Source of the DNA: Streptomyces luteolifulvus
GTDB taxonomy: Bacteria; Actinomycetota; Actinomycetes; Streptomycetales; Streptomycetaceae
Length of the DNA: 64,000 bases
Assembly: GCF_008806595.1 (NCBI RefSeq)
Contig: NZ_VZRB01000037.1
Location: forward strand, 1 to 64,000
Reading direction: 5' to 3'
Notes under the pieces: generated by a model
Told to the model about the DNA's origin: nothing
Databases searched by the model: none
The model's input: the letters and a program-made list of their open reading frames with translations, nothing else
Part shown: positions 9,469-18,975 of the stretch, in pieces
Position numbering within the stretch: position 1 is the stretch's first letter
Layout: every line of letters begins with the position of its first letter
Position numbers and translations under genes: made by a program

Positions 9469-10503
9469 ATGACACCATCGGCTGACCCACTGTCCGATGT
9501 CCTCGCCTCGTTGCACATAAGGGCCGGATCACTGTCCGGGCTGGAGGCACGGGGCAGCTGGGCACTTCGCTTCCAGGTCCACGAGCACATCAAGATCGGG
9601 GCCGTACTCGACGGGAGCTGCTGGCTGAGCGTCGACAACGCCGAGCCGGTACGCCTCGAGGCCGGCGACTGCTTTCTCCTCGCTGCGCGAGAATCCTTCA
9701 CCATCTCCAGTGACAGAAGAACGCCGCACCGCAGCGCCGAGGAGCTCTACCGGGCGGCAGACAGCCGCATTGTGCAGCTCGGGCACAACCTCGCGACTGG
9801 AGCCCAGGAGCGGACACTTGTCGTCGGCAGCAGCATCGACTTTCTCGACACCACGGTCGCCCTGCTGCTCGGCGGCCTGCCGCCCATGGTCCACATCCGC
9901 GCCGGAACGCCCCAGGCGCAGGCGATCCAGCCGCTGCTGGGGGTCTTCCTCGACGAGGTGAGCGCCGTGCGCGCGGGCACCTCCGTGATGTCGGACCGGC
10001 TCACCGAGATCCTCTTCATCCAGGCGCTGCGAGCTGTCGTGGCGGCGGACATGCCGGACGGTACATCGCTGCCGGGCTGGCTGGGGGCCCTCAATGACCC
10101 GCGCATCAGCCGTGTGCTGCTGCTGATGCACCAGAAGGCCGGCCATCCATGGACGGTCTCCGCGCTCGGCGCCCAGGTGGGCATGGGCCGGGCGAGCTTT
10201 GCCGCCCGGTTCAAGGAACTCGTCGGACTGCCGCCGCTCGTCTATCTCCAACGCTGGCGGATACTGGCCGCCGGCCAGGAACTGCGACGCGGCGAGCGGA
10301 CCGTGGCCTCGGTGGCTGCTCAGTGGGGATACTCCTCTGAGAGTGCTTTGAGCACCGCCTTCAAACGGATCACGGGCATCTCCCCAGCCCAGTACCGAAG
10401 CGCCCCGGCGGAAGCCGTGATCGCGACGCGGGTCGGCTGGCCCGCGGTCCCCTTCCGCGTCCCGACCGCATCAGAAACGCGCGCAGGTTCTCCGGACGCT
10501 TGA
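9469..10503 (+). CDS. AraC-family regulator with N-terminal cupin domain
   Basis: The 344-aa protein has an N-terminal cupin of the AraC-binding type (about residues 20-190: ALRFQVHEHIKIGAVLDGSC, EAGDCFLLAARESF) and a C-terminal double HTH (about 235-320: SALGAQVGMGRASFAARFKE, SVAAQWGYSSESALSTAFKR, GISPAQYR). I chose the ATG at 9469; a TTG nine bases upstream would add three residues. Right behind its stop codon is an orphan copy of the aldo/keto-reductase leader. Regulators of this type often sit beside the oxidoreductase they control, so it may act on the reductase at 21850, in trans. That target is an inference. Confidence 0.92.
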   Translation: MTPSADPLSDVLASLHIRAGSLSGLEARGSWALRFQVHEHIKIGAVLDGSCWLSVDNAEPVRLEAGDCFLLAARESFTISSDRRTPHRSAEELYRAADSRIVQLGHNLATGAQERTLVVGSSIDFLDTTVALLLGGLPPMVHIRAGTPQAQAIQPLLGVFLDEVSAVRAGTSVMSDRLTEILFIQALRAVVAADMPDGTSLPGWLGALNDPRISRVLLLMHQKAGHPWTVSALGAQVGMGRASFAARFKELVGLPPLVYLQRWRILAAGQELRRGERTVASVAAQWGYSSESALSTAFKRITGISPAQYRSAPAEAVIATRVGWPAVPFRVPTASETRAGSPDA

Positions 10504-10580
10504 TCACGGTCTGCCAGGCGGGCGGCCCGTGGCGTGGCAGGCAGCCGCGCGGAGGGCCGCGGCGCCGTCAACGACGAGCG
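10479..10580 (+). promoter_or_regulatory. Aldo/keto-reductase leader repeat, copy 2 (orphan, putative AraC operator)
   Basis: These ~100 bases, overlapping the 3' end of the AraC gene, match 21727-21828. Conserved blocks are GCGCAGGTTCTC, GGACGCTTGATCACGG and GCCGTCAACGAC. The reductase coding sequence that should follow is missing; from 10581 to about 10785 I see nothing else. Together with copies at 5649 and 21717 it defines a conserved GTTCTC-GGACGC-TTGATCA core that is a good candidate binding site for the AraC regulator. Confidence 0.6.
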
Positions 10581-10800
10581 GACGCGGTCAGCGCACAGCC
10601 GGACCCCTGTCCCGACTGGTGCCAGATCGATGCCTCCGACCGGATGCCCCTGAAGTCGTGACGCGCACGCGCATGCGGCCGGGGCACTGGCGCCGGCAGG
10701 CCCCCGTGGCCGCAGGCTCGCCGGGCCGGATCTTCCAACGGTTACTCTCTGTACATCGGCCATACCGGTGGGGTGCAGGCCGCAGTACTAGACTGACTGC

Positions 10801-11890
10801 GTGCATGCGAGCGGGGCCGCCGCCACAGTTCTCATCAACCCGAGCGGCACTGTTGCGGGCTGGAGCCAGGGCGCCCAGATCCTGCTGGGATGGAGCGCTG
10901 AGGAGGCTGTCAGCCGATCGGCGGACGAGCTGTTCGGCGTGGGTTTCTCAAGGGCACTCAGCCGGGTTCTCGATGAGGAGCTCAACCCCGTCCGACTGAC
11001 CGTCCAGGCCAAGAACGGCACGGTGGTGAATGCCGAGTTGACCGCTCACCCGTGCGAGGACCGCGGCGGGCGTCCGCTGGGCGCCTTCCTGACCGTGTCT
11101 GGCGGGGGGCCGGCTTCCGTCAGCTGTATGCAGTGTACGACCCTGTCACCAGCCACTGCGCGATGGCCACCGCCGGCCATCCGCTGCCCGTCCTCGTCAC
11201 GCCCGATGGCAGCGTGACACCCGTCTCGGGGGCCGTCGGACCACCCCTCGGTATCGGGGGCCTGCCCTTCGAAGTCACCGAGCTGGAACTGTCCCAAGGG
11301 AGCATCCTGGTCCTGTTCAGTGACGGTCTGATCGAGTCCCACCACCACGACATCGATCACGGGATGAGGGACCTGTGCCACCTTCTCGTACAACCGATGG
11401 AGAACCTGGAAGCCCTCTGCGACGCCGTTGTCGGAGCGCTTGTGGGCGGACGGCCCGTTGATGACGTCGCGCTGCTGATCGCTCGCACCCGCGTACTGTC
11501 CCCGGGGCAGGTCGCCACCTGCGACATCCCACCGGATCCCAGCACGGTTCAACGCGCCCGGAAGTGGGCAATCCAGCAGCTGCGGAAATGGGGCCTGACG
11601 GAGGAGGAGTTCGTCACCGAACTCGTGGTGAGCGAGCTGGTCACCAATGCCATCCGGTACGGCGCTCCACCGATCCAGCTACGCCTCATCCGCGACCGTA
11701 CGCTCACCTGTGAAGTCTCAGACGGATCGAGCACCGCACCCCACCTGCGGCACGCCCGCGTGTTCGACGAGGGCGGACGCGGCCTGTTGCTGGTCGCCAG
11801 CTCACTGAGAACTGGGGTACCCGGCAGACCACCAAAGGCAAGACGATCTGGTGTGAACAGATGCCCGGTATGGGCGTGCCCCACGTGTGA
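10801..11890 (+). pseudogene. PAS / SpoIIE-phosphatase / HATPase protein, deleted and frameshifted
   Basis: A GTG at 10801 opens a PAS domain (VLINPSGTVAGWSQGAQILL, GWSAEEAVSRSADELFG). Near 11100 the frame changes and the sequence jumps straight into the second half of a PP2C-type SpoIIE phosphatase (LYAVYDPVTSHCAMATAGHP, LVLFSDGLIE, DDVALLIARTRVL). A HATPase anti-sigma kinase domain follows (ELVVSELVTNAIRYG). A one-base deletion near 11805 is needed to read into the normal C-terminus, NWGTRQTTKGKTIW, ending at TGA 11888-11890. The intervening GAF domain and the first half of the phosphatase are deleted. Intact relatives regulate anti-anti-sigma phosphorylation. A TACTAG -10-like element at 10786 would place transcription almost at the GTG. 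Confidence 0.8.
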
Positions 11891-11933
11891 GAGACGACCT
11901 GTTGACTTCCTCCTCCGGCTGAAGGCGGCAGCT

Positions 11934-12017
11934 TCACCAGGCGCACTTGTACCCCAGCATCATGCGGAGGTCTGTCCAGGCCGTGTCGGAGATGGCTCGC
12001 GCGAGCTTGCCGTACAC
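11934..12017 (-). pseudogene. IS605-type TnpB C-terminal remnant
   Basis: The minus strand reads LARAISDTAWTDLRMMLGYK followed by CAW and a stop, matching the SxSWGxLRRMLEYKCAWYG segment of TnpB just before its zinc ribbon. Downstream (11900-11933) is a CCTCCGGCTGAAGGCGGCAGC hairpin-like stretch of the kind found at the right end of IS605-group elements. The rest of the element is gone. Confidence 0.5.
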
Positions 12018-12109
12018 CGGGACGGGCGAGTTCGGACTCTCAGGCGAATGCGCGGGCCCGCCCGCCCGAGGATTCGGACCAGGCGGGCCGGCGTTCGGCA
12101 CCGAGCGTT

Positions 12110-12991
12110 TCAGCCGAGGAAGCGAACGGACTTCACCGTGCCGAATCCGATGGCGGAGAGATCCTGGACGTTCCCACTGACGACCTTTACGTTGCCCGTG
12201 CAGTCGGGTCCGTCCCAGATCTTGAGGGCGCCGCTGACCTGGAGCGAGCCGGAGAAGCGGACGTTCCGGCAGCCGGGGCCTGCCACTCCCTGGGAGGGGT
12301 CGGCGAAGTTCGGGCCCTGGAAGAAGGTGGCGCTGCTCGCGGGCGAGGCCTGCGGATCGACGCTGGCACCAGCACCGCCACCGGACTGACCGCCACCGGC
12401 CTTCTCACCGTCCGGCGTGACGCCGAACCAGGTGCCTCCCACGCCCTGGCCGTTGGTGTCCCCGGCCTTCGTGTCCTTGCTGAAGAGGTAGACGGGCCAG
12501 CCGCCGATGGTGACCTGGAACGCGCCGTCGCGCTCGATGAAGCCGATCGCCGACTTGTCGATCCCGTCGAGGAAGACCTTCCCGCCACGCGCGACCAGAT
12601 ACGGCGGCCAAGTGGTGGCGCACTCCCCGCTGCAGTTGGACTTCGACGGGTCTGCGGTGTCCTTGTCGAACCGGTACAGCGTGAAGCCGGCCCCATTGAC
12701 CACGACCGGATCCAGTTGTCCGGCGCGTCCGGCCGACAGCTGCACCCACTTGCGGGCCACCGGCTTCTTCGCCGCCACAGCGGGTGCCGCGTCGGGTGAC
12801 AAGTCACCGGTATTTGCGGGCGCGTTGTTCTGCCGTGCCGTGCCGTTCTGGAAGGACAGTTCGCCGGCCCCGGATGCGGAGGACGATGCGGATGCGCCCG
12901 CGTCGTTGGCGTCGTTTCCGCCGCAGGCGGAAAGCAGAAGAACACCTACTGCCGCGACAGAAGCGAGCGCTGCGGCTCGTGTACGGAACAT
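12110..12991 (-). CDS. Secreted lipoprotein with lipoprotein-15 repeats
   Basis: The 293-aa protein begins with a lipoprotein signal peptide whose lipobox is LLSAC (Cys near residue 22), followed by a Ser/Ala-rich spacer. Two copies of the 'secreted repeat of unknown function' (Pfam Lipoprotein_15) follow: VVVNGAGFTLYRFDKDT with CSGECATTWPPYL, and a second around VTIGGWPVYLFSKDTKAGDT. The C-terminal ~75 residues have paired cysteines (PGCRNVRFSG, DGPDCTGNVKV) and look like a separate beta domain. It would be anchored to the outer face of the membrane. Function of the family is unknown; an ECF sigma gene on the same strand upstream is a possible partner. Confidence 0.85.
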   Translation of the reverse strand: MFRTRAAALASVAAVGVLLLSACGGNDANDAGASASSSASGAGELSFQNGTARQNNAPANTGDLSPDAAPAVAAKKPVARKWVQLSAGRAGQLDPVVVNGAGFTLYRFDKDTADPSKSNCSGECATTWPPYLVARGGKVFLDGIDKSAIGFIERDGAFQVTIGGWPVYLFSKDTKAGDTNGQGVGGTWFGVTPDGEKAGGGQSGGGAGASVDPQASPASSATFFQGPNFADPSQGVAGPGCRNVRFSGSLQVSGALKIWDGPDCTGNVKVVSGNVQDLSAIGFGTVKSVRFLG

Positions 12992-13049
12992 CGAGAGATA
13001 CCCCCGAAAATTGCTGATCGTTCCGCTCCGGACGTTCCGAAGCGATCAG

Positions 13050-13112
13050 CCCCTGCTACGGACCCGGCTCTTGAGGGGTTCTCAGCACATGGCTCCGAGA
13101 CACAACCGTGAC
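13050..13112. repeat. ~60-bp interspersed repeat, copy C
   Basis: Third copy of the element, with CCCCTGCTACGGACCCGG, GAGGGGTTCTC and GACACAACCGTGAC. It lies between the divergent lipoprotein and WXG100-like genes. Confidence 0.7.
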
Positions 13113-13230
13113 CCGTATCGAACGCCGCGGACCTTCCAACAGGTGCGGAGAACCCGTCAATAAGCCACCGCGTAGTCAGGGGCGTGACGGCAGTGGAAGC
13201 TGTCGCGAGCCCAACGCGGAAGGAACCCCA

Positions 13231-13527
13231 ATGGCCGTTCCGAGAAAGATGGATCCAGAGGACATCGAGGAGGCGGCGAACTGGCTGCGCAACCAGAAGG
13301 AGACGCTCCGGCAGGGGCTCCTGGAGGCCGACACCAAGATGGCCGATGTCGTCGCCGCCGCGTACAGTGCGCCCGGCTCGGAAACCAGGTTCAGGCCGTA
13401 CTGGAACGAGTACAACACCGGAACAAGGGACGCTCTTCAGGGTCTGGAGGGCGTCAGCCGGTTCCTGTCCTCCGTCGCCCGTGCCTTCGTGGACACGGAC
13501 GACCAGACGGCCGGTTCCATCGGATGA
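13231..13527 (+). CDS. Orphan WXG100-like small helical protein
   Basis: The 98-aa acidic, all-helical product has the size and helix-turn-helix layout of WXG100 (ESAT-6-like) proteins: a first helix with IEEAANWLRNQKETLRQGLL, a central turn around YSAPGSETRFRPYWNEY, and a second helix with SRFLSSVARAFV. The classical W-x-G is not present, and the Trp lies in PYWNEY. The start is an ATG after GGAAGG. No secretion genes are adjacent; the type VII locus starts about 20 kb downstream, so it could be an orphan substrate or partner. Confidence 0.6.
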   Translation: MAVPRKMDPEDIEEAANWLRNQKETLRQGLLEADTKMADVVAAAYSAPGSETRFRPYWNEYNTGTRDALQGLEGVSRFLSSVARAFVDTDDQTAGSIG

Positions 13528-13753
13528 GTCTGGCTCGCGAAGGGGCATTCACTGCTCCCACGGTCTGGGACCAGAGCCGACGGCGCTGACTTCCACGGAA
13601 GCGTGACCGAGGGGCGTGCTGACCGGAACGGCGGCCCGGGGCAGTTCGAGATCACGCTCACGCTTCCGGCGGCCCACCCCCGCAGGGCTGTTCCACGCAT
13701 CGATGCCGCAACGGTGCCATACCAGGGACCGTGGTGAGCACCTGCGGGGCTTC

Positions 13754-14380
13754 TCACCGGTATGACTGAACTCCTTGGGACGCCAAGGCTCGGCGCAGGG
13801 CGTTCAGCGCGTGGCTGGTGCGGGACTTCACCGTGCCGATCGGCAGGGCCAGTGCTGCCGCGGTGTCCTCGACACTCTGATCGAGGTAGTACCTGTACAC
13901 GAGTACCTCACGGTGGAACGGGGCCAGCTCGGCCATCGCCTGCTTCAGTACGTGCGCGGTCAGTGAGTGTTCTCCGGGGTCGAACACCACGTCGGTGTCC
14001 AGGGCCGACGGGGACACCTCGACAGGACGCGCACGACGGGCCCGGAGCGCGTCGATGGCCAGCCGCCGGACGACGGTGAAGAGCCACGGACGCGCCAGGC
14101 CTTCAGTGGAGACGAGCCGGTCCGCATGCCGCCAGGCCCGCAGAAATGCCTCCTGGACAAGGTCCTCTGCACTGTGGAAGTCACCCAGGGTGAGTGTATT
14201 GGCGAAGCGCAGCAGGTGAACGTCCTCGGCCGCACTGATCGCTTGCATGAAGGCTTGACCCTTGTGCGCGGCCGCTTTCCCGGAGGCCGTAGCGTGCTGC
14301 GAAGTGCTGGGGTGTGAGGCGGCACCTTCGTAAGGGTTCTCGTCCTTCTTCGCAGCGATCGCGGGCGACGTGGTGTGCAT
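13754..14380 (-). CDS. RNA polymerase sigma-70 factor, ECF type
   Basis: With the ATG at 14380 the product is 208 aa. The frame is open upstream, but that extension has no family similarity. Region 2 (about residues 52-118) contains HSAEDLVQEAFLRAWRHAD and ARPWLFTVVRRLAIDALR. Region 4 (about 145-200) contains ELAPFHREVLVYRYYLDQSV and ALPIGTVKSRTSHALNALRR, as in the SigK/SigL group. A 40-residue low-complexity N-terminus precedes the conserved part; starting at M45 is another possibility. No anti-sigma gene is adjacent; the next gene on the same strand is the lipoprotein at 12110-12991. Confidence 0.9.
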   Translation of the reverse strand: MHTTSPAIAAKKDENPYEGAASHPSTSQHATASGKAAAHKGQAFMQAISAAEDVHLLRFANTLTLGDFHSAEDLVQEAFLRAWRHADRLVSTEGLARPWLFTVVRRLAIDALRARRARPVEVSPSALDTDVVFDPGEHSLTAHVLKQAMAELAPFHREVLVYRYYLDQSVEDTAAALALPIGTVKSRTSHALNALRRALASQGVQSYR

Positions 14381-14584
14381 GAGGGATCTACCGAGCCTTT
14401 CGGTGCACGCCGAGGCCCCAACGGCGGGACGGCGCACGGGTGGCGACTGGGAAGTCCCCGGGAACGAGCACCGCGTCGGGAGGCCCCCGAGAACGTCTCG
14501 CATGCTGCTGGCCCGCGATAGAAGTCACATTGCTTTGTGATAGTCAGTCAGTTCTGCTGGCGGGTGGTGGTGCACCGCGGCCGG

Positions 14585-14998
14585 TCAGAATTTGGGGAGT
14601 GTCTTCCCGAGTTCGCGCATGGCATCAGAGGGAGGCCCGCCCTCGGAGCGCTGGGTCTTGTAGCCCTTGACGCCGGGAGCGAGGGTGCGGGGGTCGATGG
14701 CCTCGGAGGGTGCGCCGGACGCGTACAGGCCCTCGGGCTGTCCGTCCCGGTCATGGGGGAGGAGCCAGAAGACTCGGCGCAGGAACGTGCCGGAGGCGCG
14801 GGGGGCGCGGGAGGCGCGGGCGGTGGGGCCGAGGATGGCGTAGCCGACCATCCGGCCGTCGCGGTGATAGGTCGGCATGCCGCCGCGCGTGGGCAGGCGG
14901 TCCAGGCTCTGGCGGACGTACTCCAGGTCGGCGATGTCCTCGAGCCACACCAGGCCGGTCTCGTGGGCGAGCTGGGAAGGTTCAATGAGGGCGCTCAT
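14585..14998 (-). CDS. DUF6009-like protein of a mobile element
   Basis: The 137-aa product contains VWLEDIADLEYVRQSLDRLP, GRMVGYAILGPTARASR, FLRRVFWLLPHDRDGQPEG and a conserved tail GGPPSDAMRELGKTLPKF. I recognise this as the small actinobacterial family DUF6009, usually encoded beside replication genes of integrative or plasmid elements; that naming is from memory. It overlaps the end of the broken primase-helicase by ATGA, so both belonged to one replication operon. It appears intact although its partner is broken. Confidence 0.65.
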   Translation of the reverse strand: MSALIEPSQLAHETGLVWLEDIADLEYVRQSLDRLPTRGGMPTYHRDGRMVGYAILGPTARASRAPRASGTFLRRVFWLLPHDRDGQPEGLYASGAPSEAIDPRTLAPGVKGYKTQRSEGGPPSDAMRELGKTLPKF

Positions 14999-17341
14999 TC
15001 GTCTGCTCCGACCTCGGCCATTAGTGCAATACCGGGATAGAACCTGCGCTGGTTCGACCGGATCAATTCTTGCGAACTAGCAATGCCCACCGCCTCGCGG
15101 ACCCGCGTGGCGAAGGCCCGGGACGAGAGCGGCACGGCGTCCTCCGAGCGGCACCAGTCCTCGTACGCGTCATACAGGCGGGCTTGCTCGGCTCGCCTGG
15201 CGGGGCCGAGGGTGCAGCACTCGCCGATGAAGCGGCCGGTATGGTCCTCGGTCTCGGCGTAGGTGTTCCTCGCGGTCTGCACGCGCTGGGGGCTGGTGGG
15301 TCGCGCGACCCGCTGAGGTAGCGCCGGGCGCCGTCGATCAGCCAGTTCAGGATGCCGGGTCCTTCCTCGGTGACCAGGACGTCAGCGAGGTTGTCCACCT
15401 TGCGGTCGTCGGTGACGATGCGGTCGAACGGGATGAGTTTCATCCGCCGCCAGAACGCGTAGCCGCCCAGGCCCACTTCGGGACGATGGTTGCCCAGCAG
15501 CCAGAGCTTGTGGGTGGGGTGGAAGCTGAAGAAGTCCTGCCGCATGCGGCGCGCCTTGATACGGTCGCCGCCGGTGAGCAGCTTGACCGCGCCTCGTCGA
15601 AGCGGTCGCCCGGCTTGAGTTCGGAACAGACGACGATGCGGCGGCCATGAAGTTCCGCGAGATCGGCGGGGTGGCCTTCGAAGGGCCGGGCCATGAGGAA
15701 TCCGGGTGGAGCCGCGTCGGCGTAGTCACCGAGGAGCTTGACCATGACGTCCAGCAGCACGCTCTTGCCGTTCTTTCCCACCCCGTACAGGAACGGCATG
15801 ATCTGCGGGCCGACGTCACCGGTGATGGAGTAACCGAACAATTCGTGCAGGAATGAGATCATTTCCGCGCCCTCGGCGTCCTCGCCGAAGGTATCGGTCA
15901 GAAAGCGCTGCCAGCGCGGGATGGGCATGAGCTGGGGCGCGACCGTGGTGGAACGGGCGTGGTAGTGCCTTTCAGGGTCCGGCGGTGCCAGGGTGCCGGT
16001 GTGCAACTCGACCACTCCGGCCGGCGTGCACAACGCATAGGGGTCGGCATCCAGCAGGGCAGCGCTGAGGATCATGCCGGGAGTTGCTTTGGCCTGCGTC
16101 AGCATCGCCTTTATCCCGGGCGTGGACAGGGCCCTGTGGCGGTGTCGGCGCAGCGCGGTGGTCGTATGACGGCCGGTGGAGGCGACCTCGGCAAGCGACT
16201 CTGCCAGTTCTCCGGCCGCCCACAGCACGGTGTCGTCGTCGATCTCCCACCGGTAGCCGCACCACCGGTACCAGCCCAGGCCTGGCACGTACCGGAAGTC
16301 GCGGCCGTAGAGGGAGACGAACAGTTTGGCGTTGCCGCGGTCGCTGAGGCCGTCCGGGATCAGGCCGTGCTCGGTCGCGGCATCCACCGCATGCTTCGAC
16401 GGCTCGCCGGCGGCCTGGCGGGGCAGGGCGGTCGAATGCGCGCGCAGGATCTGCTGTGCGACTTCCGCCAGGTCGAACAGGGCCTCGTCATCCGGGCCGG
16501 CAAAGCGCCTCACGTTCGCTCTCCCGCAGCCCGGCGGGCTCGCCACGGCACACCGGCCTGCCAGGGGAGTGCAGTTGAGGGCCGGTGCCCGGTCCGGGCC
16601 GGCTCCGCCGCGAGCCACATCGGCAGCTCGGCCGGACGCCGGGCCGGACCAACGGCACGGTAAGCGCCTGCTGCGGTCCTCGTGCCGGGAGCGACGACGT
16701 ACCCGCCGTGTGCGTGGACATCGATGTGCCATGACAGCGCCTGCCCCGTGCCGGAGCCGGACGAACACCGCCACCCCTGTTCCGGAGAGGTCGCGTACCA
16801 GGTGCGCATGCCGCCCTCCGGTGTACGCACCCGCAGCGTGGTGCTGTCCGCAGCCGGGTCCTCGGCGCCGCGCAGCGCCGCCGGCAGCGCCAGTGAGTGG
16901 AACTCGTGCCTCAGTCCCGCCAGCGACACCGACTCGGGGATGCTGACGCCGGGCAGCAGCCGATCCCGCGCAGGCAGCGCAGCCGCGTGCGTACACGTCG
17001 ATCACCACCAGCCCCGCCGGGCCGCACACAACCCCGACCCCGAAGCGGGGCTGGGCGGTCCACCAGTCACGGATCCGGATCACATCGGTGGTCGCGGCGT
17101 GGAGACCGTGGCACCAGCGTCCCGAAGCAATGCAGGGACAGTCGCTGAGCCGATGGCGCTGCTCCTGACAGCGGCGGCAGCTCACCGCGGGAGTGTTCCG
17201 GAACGGTGCAAGCGGATGCATAGGCCAGCCCTGAGCTGCGCACCACAGAGCCGTCCGCAGCCCGGCATGAGCGGCCGATGTACCGTCGGTCGCTGCACAC
17301 GGCGGTGGGTCGCTGCGAGAATTCCCCAGTTCAGAGGGCAT
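14995..17341 (-). pseudogene. Prim-Pol / superfamily-3-type helicase replication protein, frameshifted
   Basis: The start at 17341 follows a strong GGAGGAG. Reading through several frames gives an archaeo-eukaryotic-type primase/polymerase domain (GWPMHPL, FGVGVVCGPAGLVVIDV, then in another frame TWYATSPEQGW and GGYVVAPGTRT). A linker and a phage/plasmid-type helicase follow (WYRWCGYRWEIDDDTV, Walker A in LYGVGKNGKSVLLDVM, HKLWLLGNHRPEVG, ILNWLIDGARRYL). The C-terminal winged-helix part (SRAFATRVREAVGI) ends at 14995. Frame changes occur near 16990, 16500, 15590 and 15310, so this is a decayed replication gene of an integrated element or plasmid. No integrase or attachment site was found nearby. 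Confidence 0.8.
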
Positions 17342-17492
17342 TTCTCCTCCTCTCAGCGACCGAAGCGACTCAAAGTCCCAGAGCGGGTCAAGCACAGCCG
17401 CCGGGCGTGTGCCCGCCAGGTGCCGGTCGTCCGCTTGCCGACATGTCCTTCCCGCCCCGGCTCGGCTTGCCGTGCCAAAGCGAGTGGGGCCT

Positions 17493-17696
17493 CTACACCC
17501 ACAACGGCCAGCCGCACGGAAGGGTTCTATGCCATGGTTCTGAGGCGAAAAACCCGGGCGGACGGAGTCGGCACGGGCCCGCGGCGAGCTTCTCCTGTTC
17601 CTGGGGCGGCAGAGCCTGGTCCTGCTCGCAGATGATGTAGGTGGAGGGAACGGTTCGCCACCCCGCTTTCGTCACAGGCTTTCGCCGACATCCAGT
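17493..17696 (-). pseudogene. Alpha/beta-hydrolase C-terminal remnant fused to IS630 remnant
   Basis: In the same frame as the transposase remnant, the last ~67 codons are not transposase. They read KAGWRTVPSTYIICEQDQAL and PPQEQEKLAA, typical of the C-terminal segment of alpha/beta-fold hydrolases where the catalytic Asp strand lies, followed by unrelated sequence. This shows that the element landed in, or recombined with, a hydrolase gene. Confidence 0.5.
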
Positions 17697-18375
17697 TGGG
17701 TAGAGGTGGCGCAGTTTCACGCGTGCGTCGTCGGTGGTGAAGTGCCAGTCGACTTGGCGCTGGTTGCTGTTGGTGTGCTGCTGCCAGGCGGCGAGTTCGG
17801 TGTTGAGCACGGCGAGGTCGTCGATGCGGCGGTCCAGGCACTGGCGGGTGAGGGCGGAGAGCTCGATCTCGGCGATGTTGAGCCAGGACCCGTGTTTGGG
17901 GGTGTGGTGGATCTCCAGGCGCTGGGCCAGCGCGAAGGCCTTTGCCGGGTCGAACGCCTCGTAGAGCGAGGCGGTGGTGTGGGTGTTGAGGTTGTCCATC
18001 ACCAGCACGACCGTGGCGGCGTCGGGATAGTCCACGGTCAGCAGGTGCTCGACCTGGTGCGCCCAGTCGACCCTGGTCCGGCGGGGCTGGGCGTCCACGC
18101 GCCGCCATCCGCGCAGCGGCTCGACCCAGCAGAAGATCGAGCAGGTCCCCGAGCGGACGTACTCGTTGTCCTCGCGCCGGTCACGGCCCGGCCGCGCGGG
18201 AAGCGGATCGCGGACGTGGCCGAGCAGCTGGTACGGCTTCTCGTCCATGCACACCACCGGGCGGGCCGGGTCGAGGGGGCGGCGGTAGACCGCCAAGACG
18301 TCCTCCATCGCCGCGGCGAAGGCCGCATTCGCAGCGGGCGGGATGGTCCAGCACTTCTTCACGTGAGGACGCAGC
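17697..18375 (-). pseudogene. IS630-family transposase, N-terminally truncated
   Basis: About 225 codons of the DDE domain remain: RPVVCMDEKPYQLL (first Asp), VVLVMDNLNTHT (second Asp) and HTPKHGSWLNIAEIEL (third acidic residue), ending VDWHFTTDDARVKLRHLYP. The N-terminal HTH DNA-binding domain is missing, so the GTG at 18389 is only a fortuitous start. Upstream it is fused to an IS3 remnant, downstream to a hydrolase remnant. Confidence 0.85.
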
Positions 18376-18498
18376 TGACGGGATGGCACAGCAGCTCTGC
18401 ATGGTCGGCTTCGTTGTGCACTACGGCCCGTGGTCGGCCGGGGTTCTGCCGATCGTGCTCCAGGGCGGCAATGCCTGGGCCGGCGAGCGCGACGCCCG

Positions 18499-18627
18499 CC
18501 TCAACCTGTTCCGCCGGCTGCACCGCTTCAACACCCGATGCCGCCACTTCAGCCTCGGACAACTCAGTCCCATCGCCTACGAGACCGCACTCGAAACAAC
18601 ATCAACTACCTTGACCCCAGCCGCATG
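18499..18627 (+). pseudogene. IS3-type transposase C-terminal remnant
   Basis: The plus strand reads FNTRCRHFSLGQLSPIAYE, matching the YNxxRRHSxLGxLSPxxYE end of IS3-family OrfB integrases. About 40 codons remain, adjoining the IS630 remnant on one side and a CGNR remnant on the other. Confidence 0.65.
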
Positions 18628-18679
18628 GCCCGTGTCCGAAATCGCCGGTCAAGGCGTGATGCCGGCCCACGTCTCGCGC

Positions 18680-18963
18680 TGGGCCGCGTCTACGCGTCCT
18701 TCCGCCGCCGGCGAAGGGGCCTGTTCCGGGCCGCCTCGCACCCGATCACCCAGATCGTCGACCACGCCCTGGCCGCCGTCGCCGACAACGCCGCCGATCT
18801 GCTCACCGGCCCCGACGCGGAACGCCTTGCCGCCTGCGGCTCCAGCCCCTGCATTCGCTACCTGCTGCGCCACGGGCGCCGCCACTGGTGCTCCACCCGT
18901 TGCGGCGATCGCGTCCGCGCAGCCCGGGCCTACGCCCGGTGCACTCGACCGGAGTCGCACTGA
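18680..18963 (+). pseudogene. CGNR zinc-finger (ABATE-type) protein remnant
   Basis: The frame contains LLTGPDAERLAACGSSPCIR then HWCSTRCGDRVRAARAYAR, which corresponds to the C-terminal CGNR zinc finger (C-x4-C ... WCS-xx-CGNRxKAxxYRxR). The N-terminal ABATE domain is absent or scrambled. Intact relatives are putative transcription regulators. Confidence 0.6.
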
Positions 18964-18975
18964 GACTGCAAGGTC

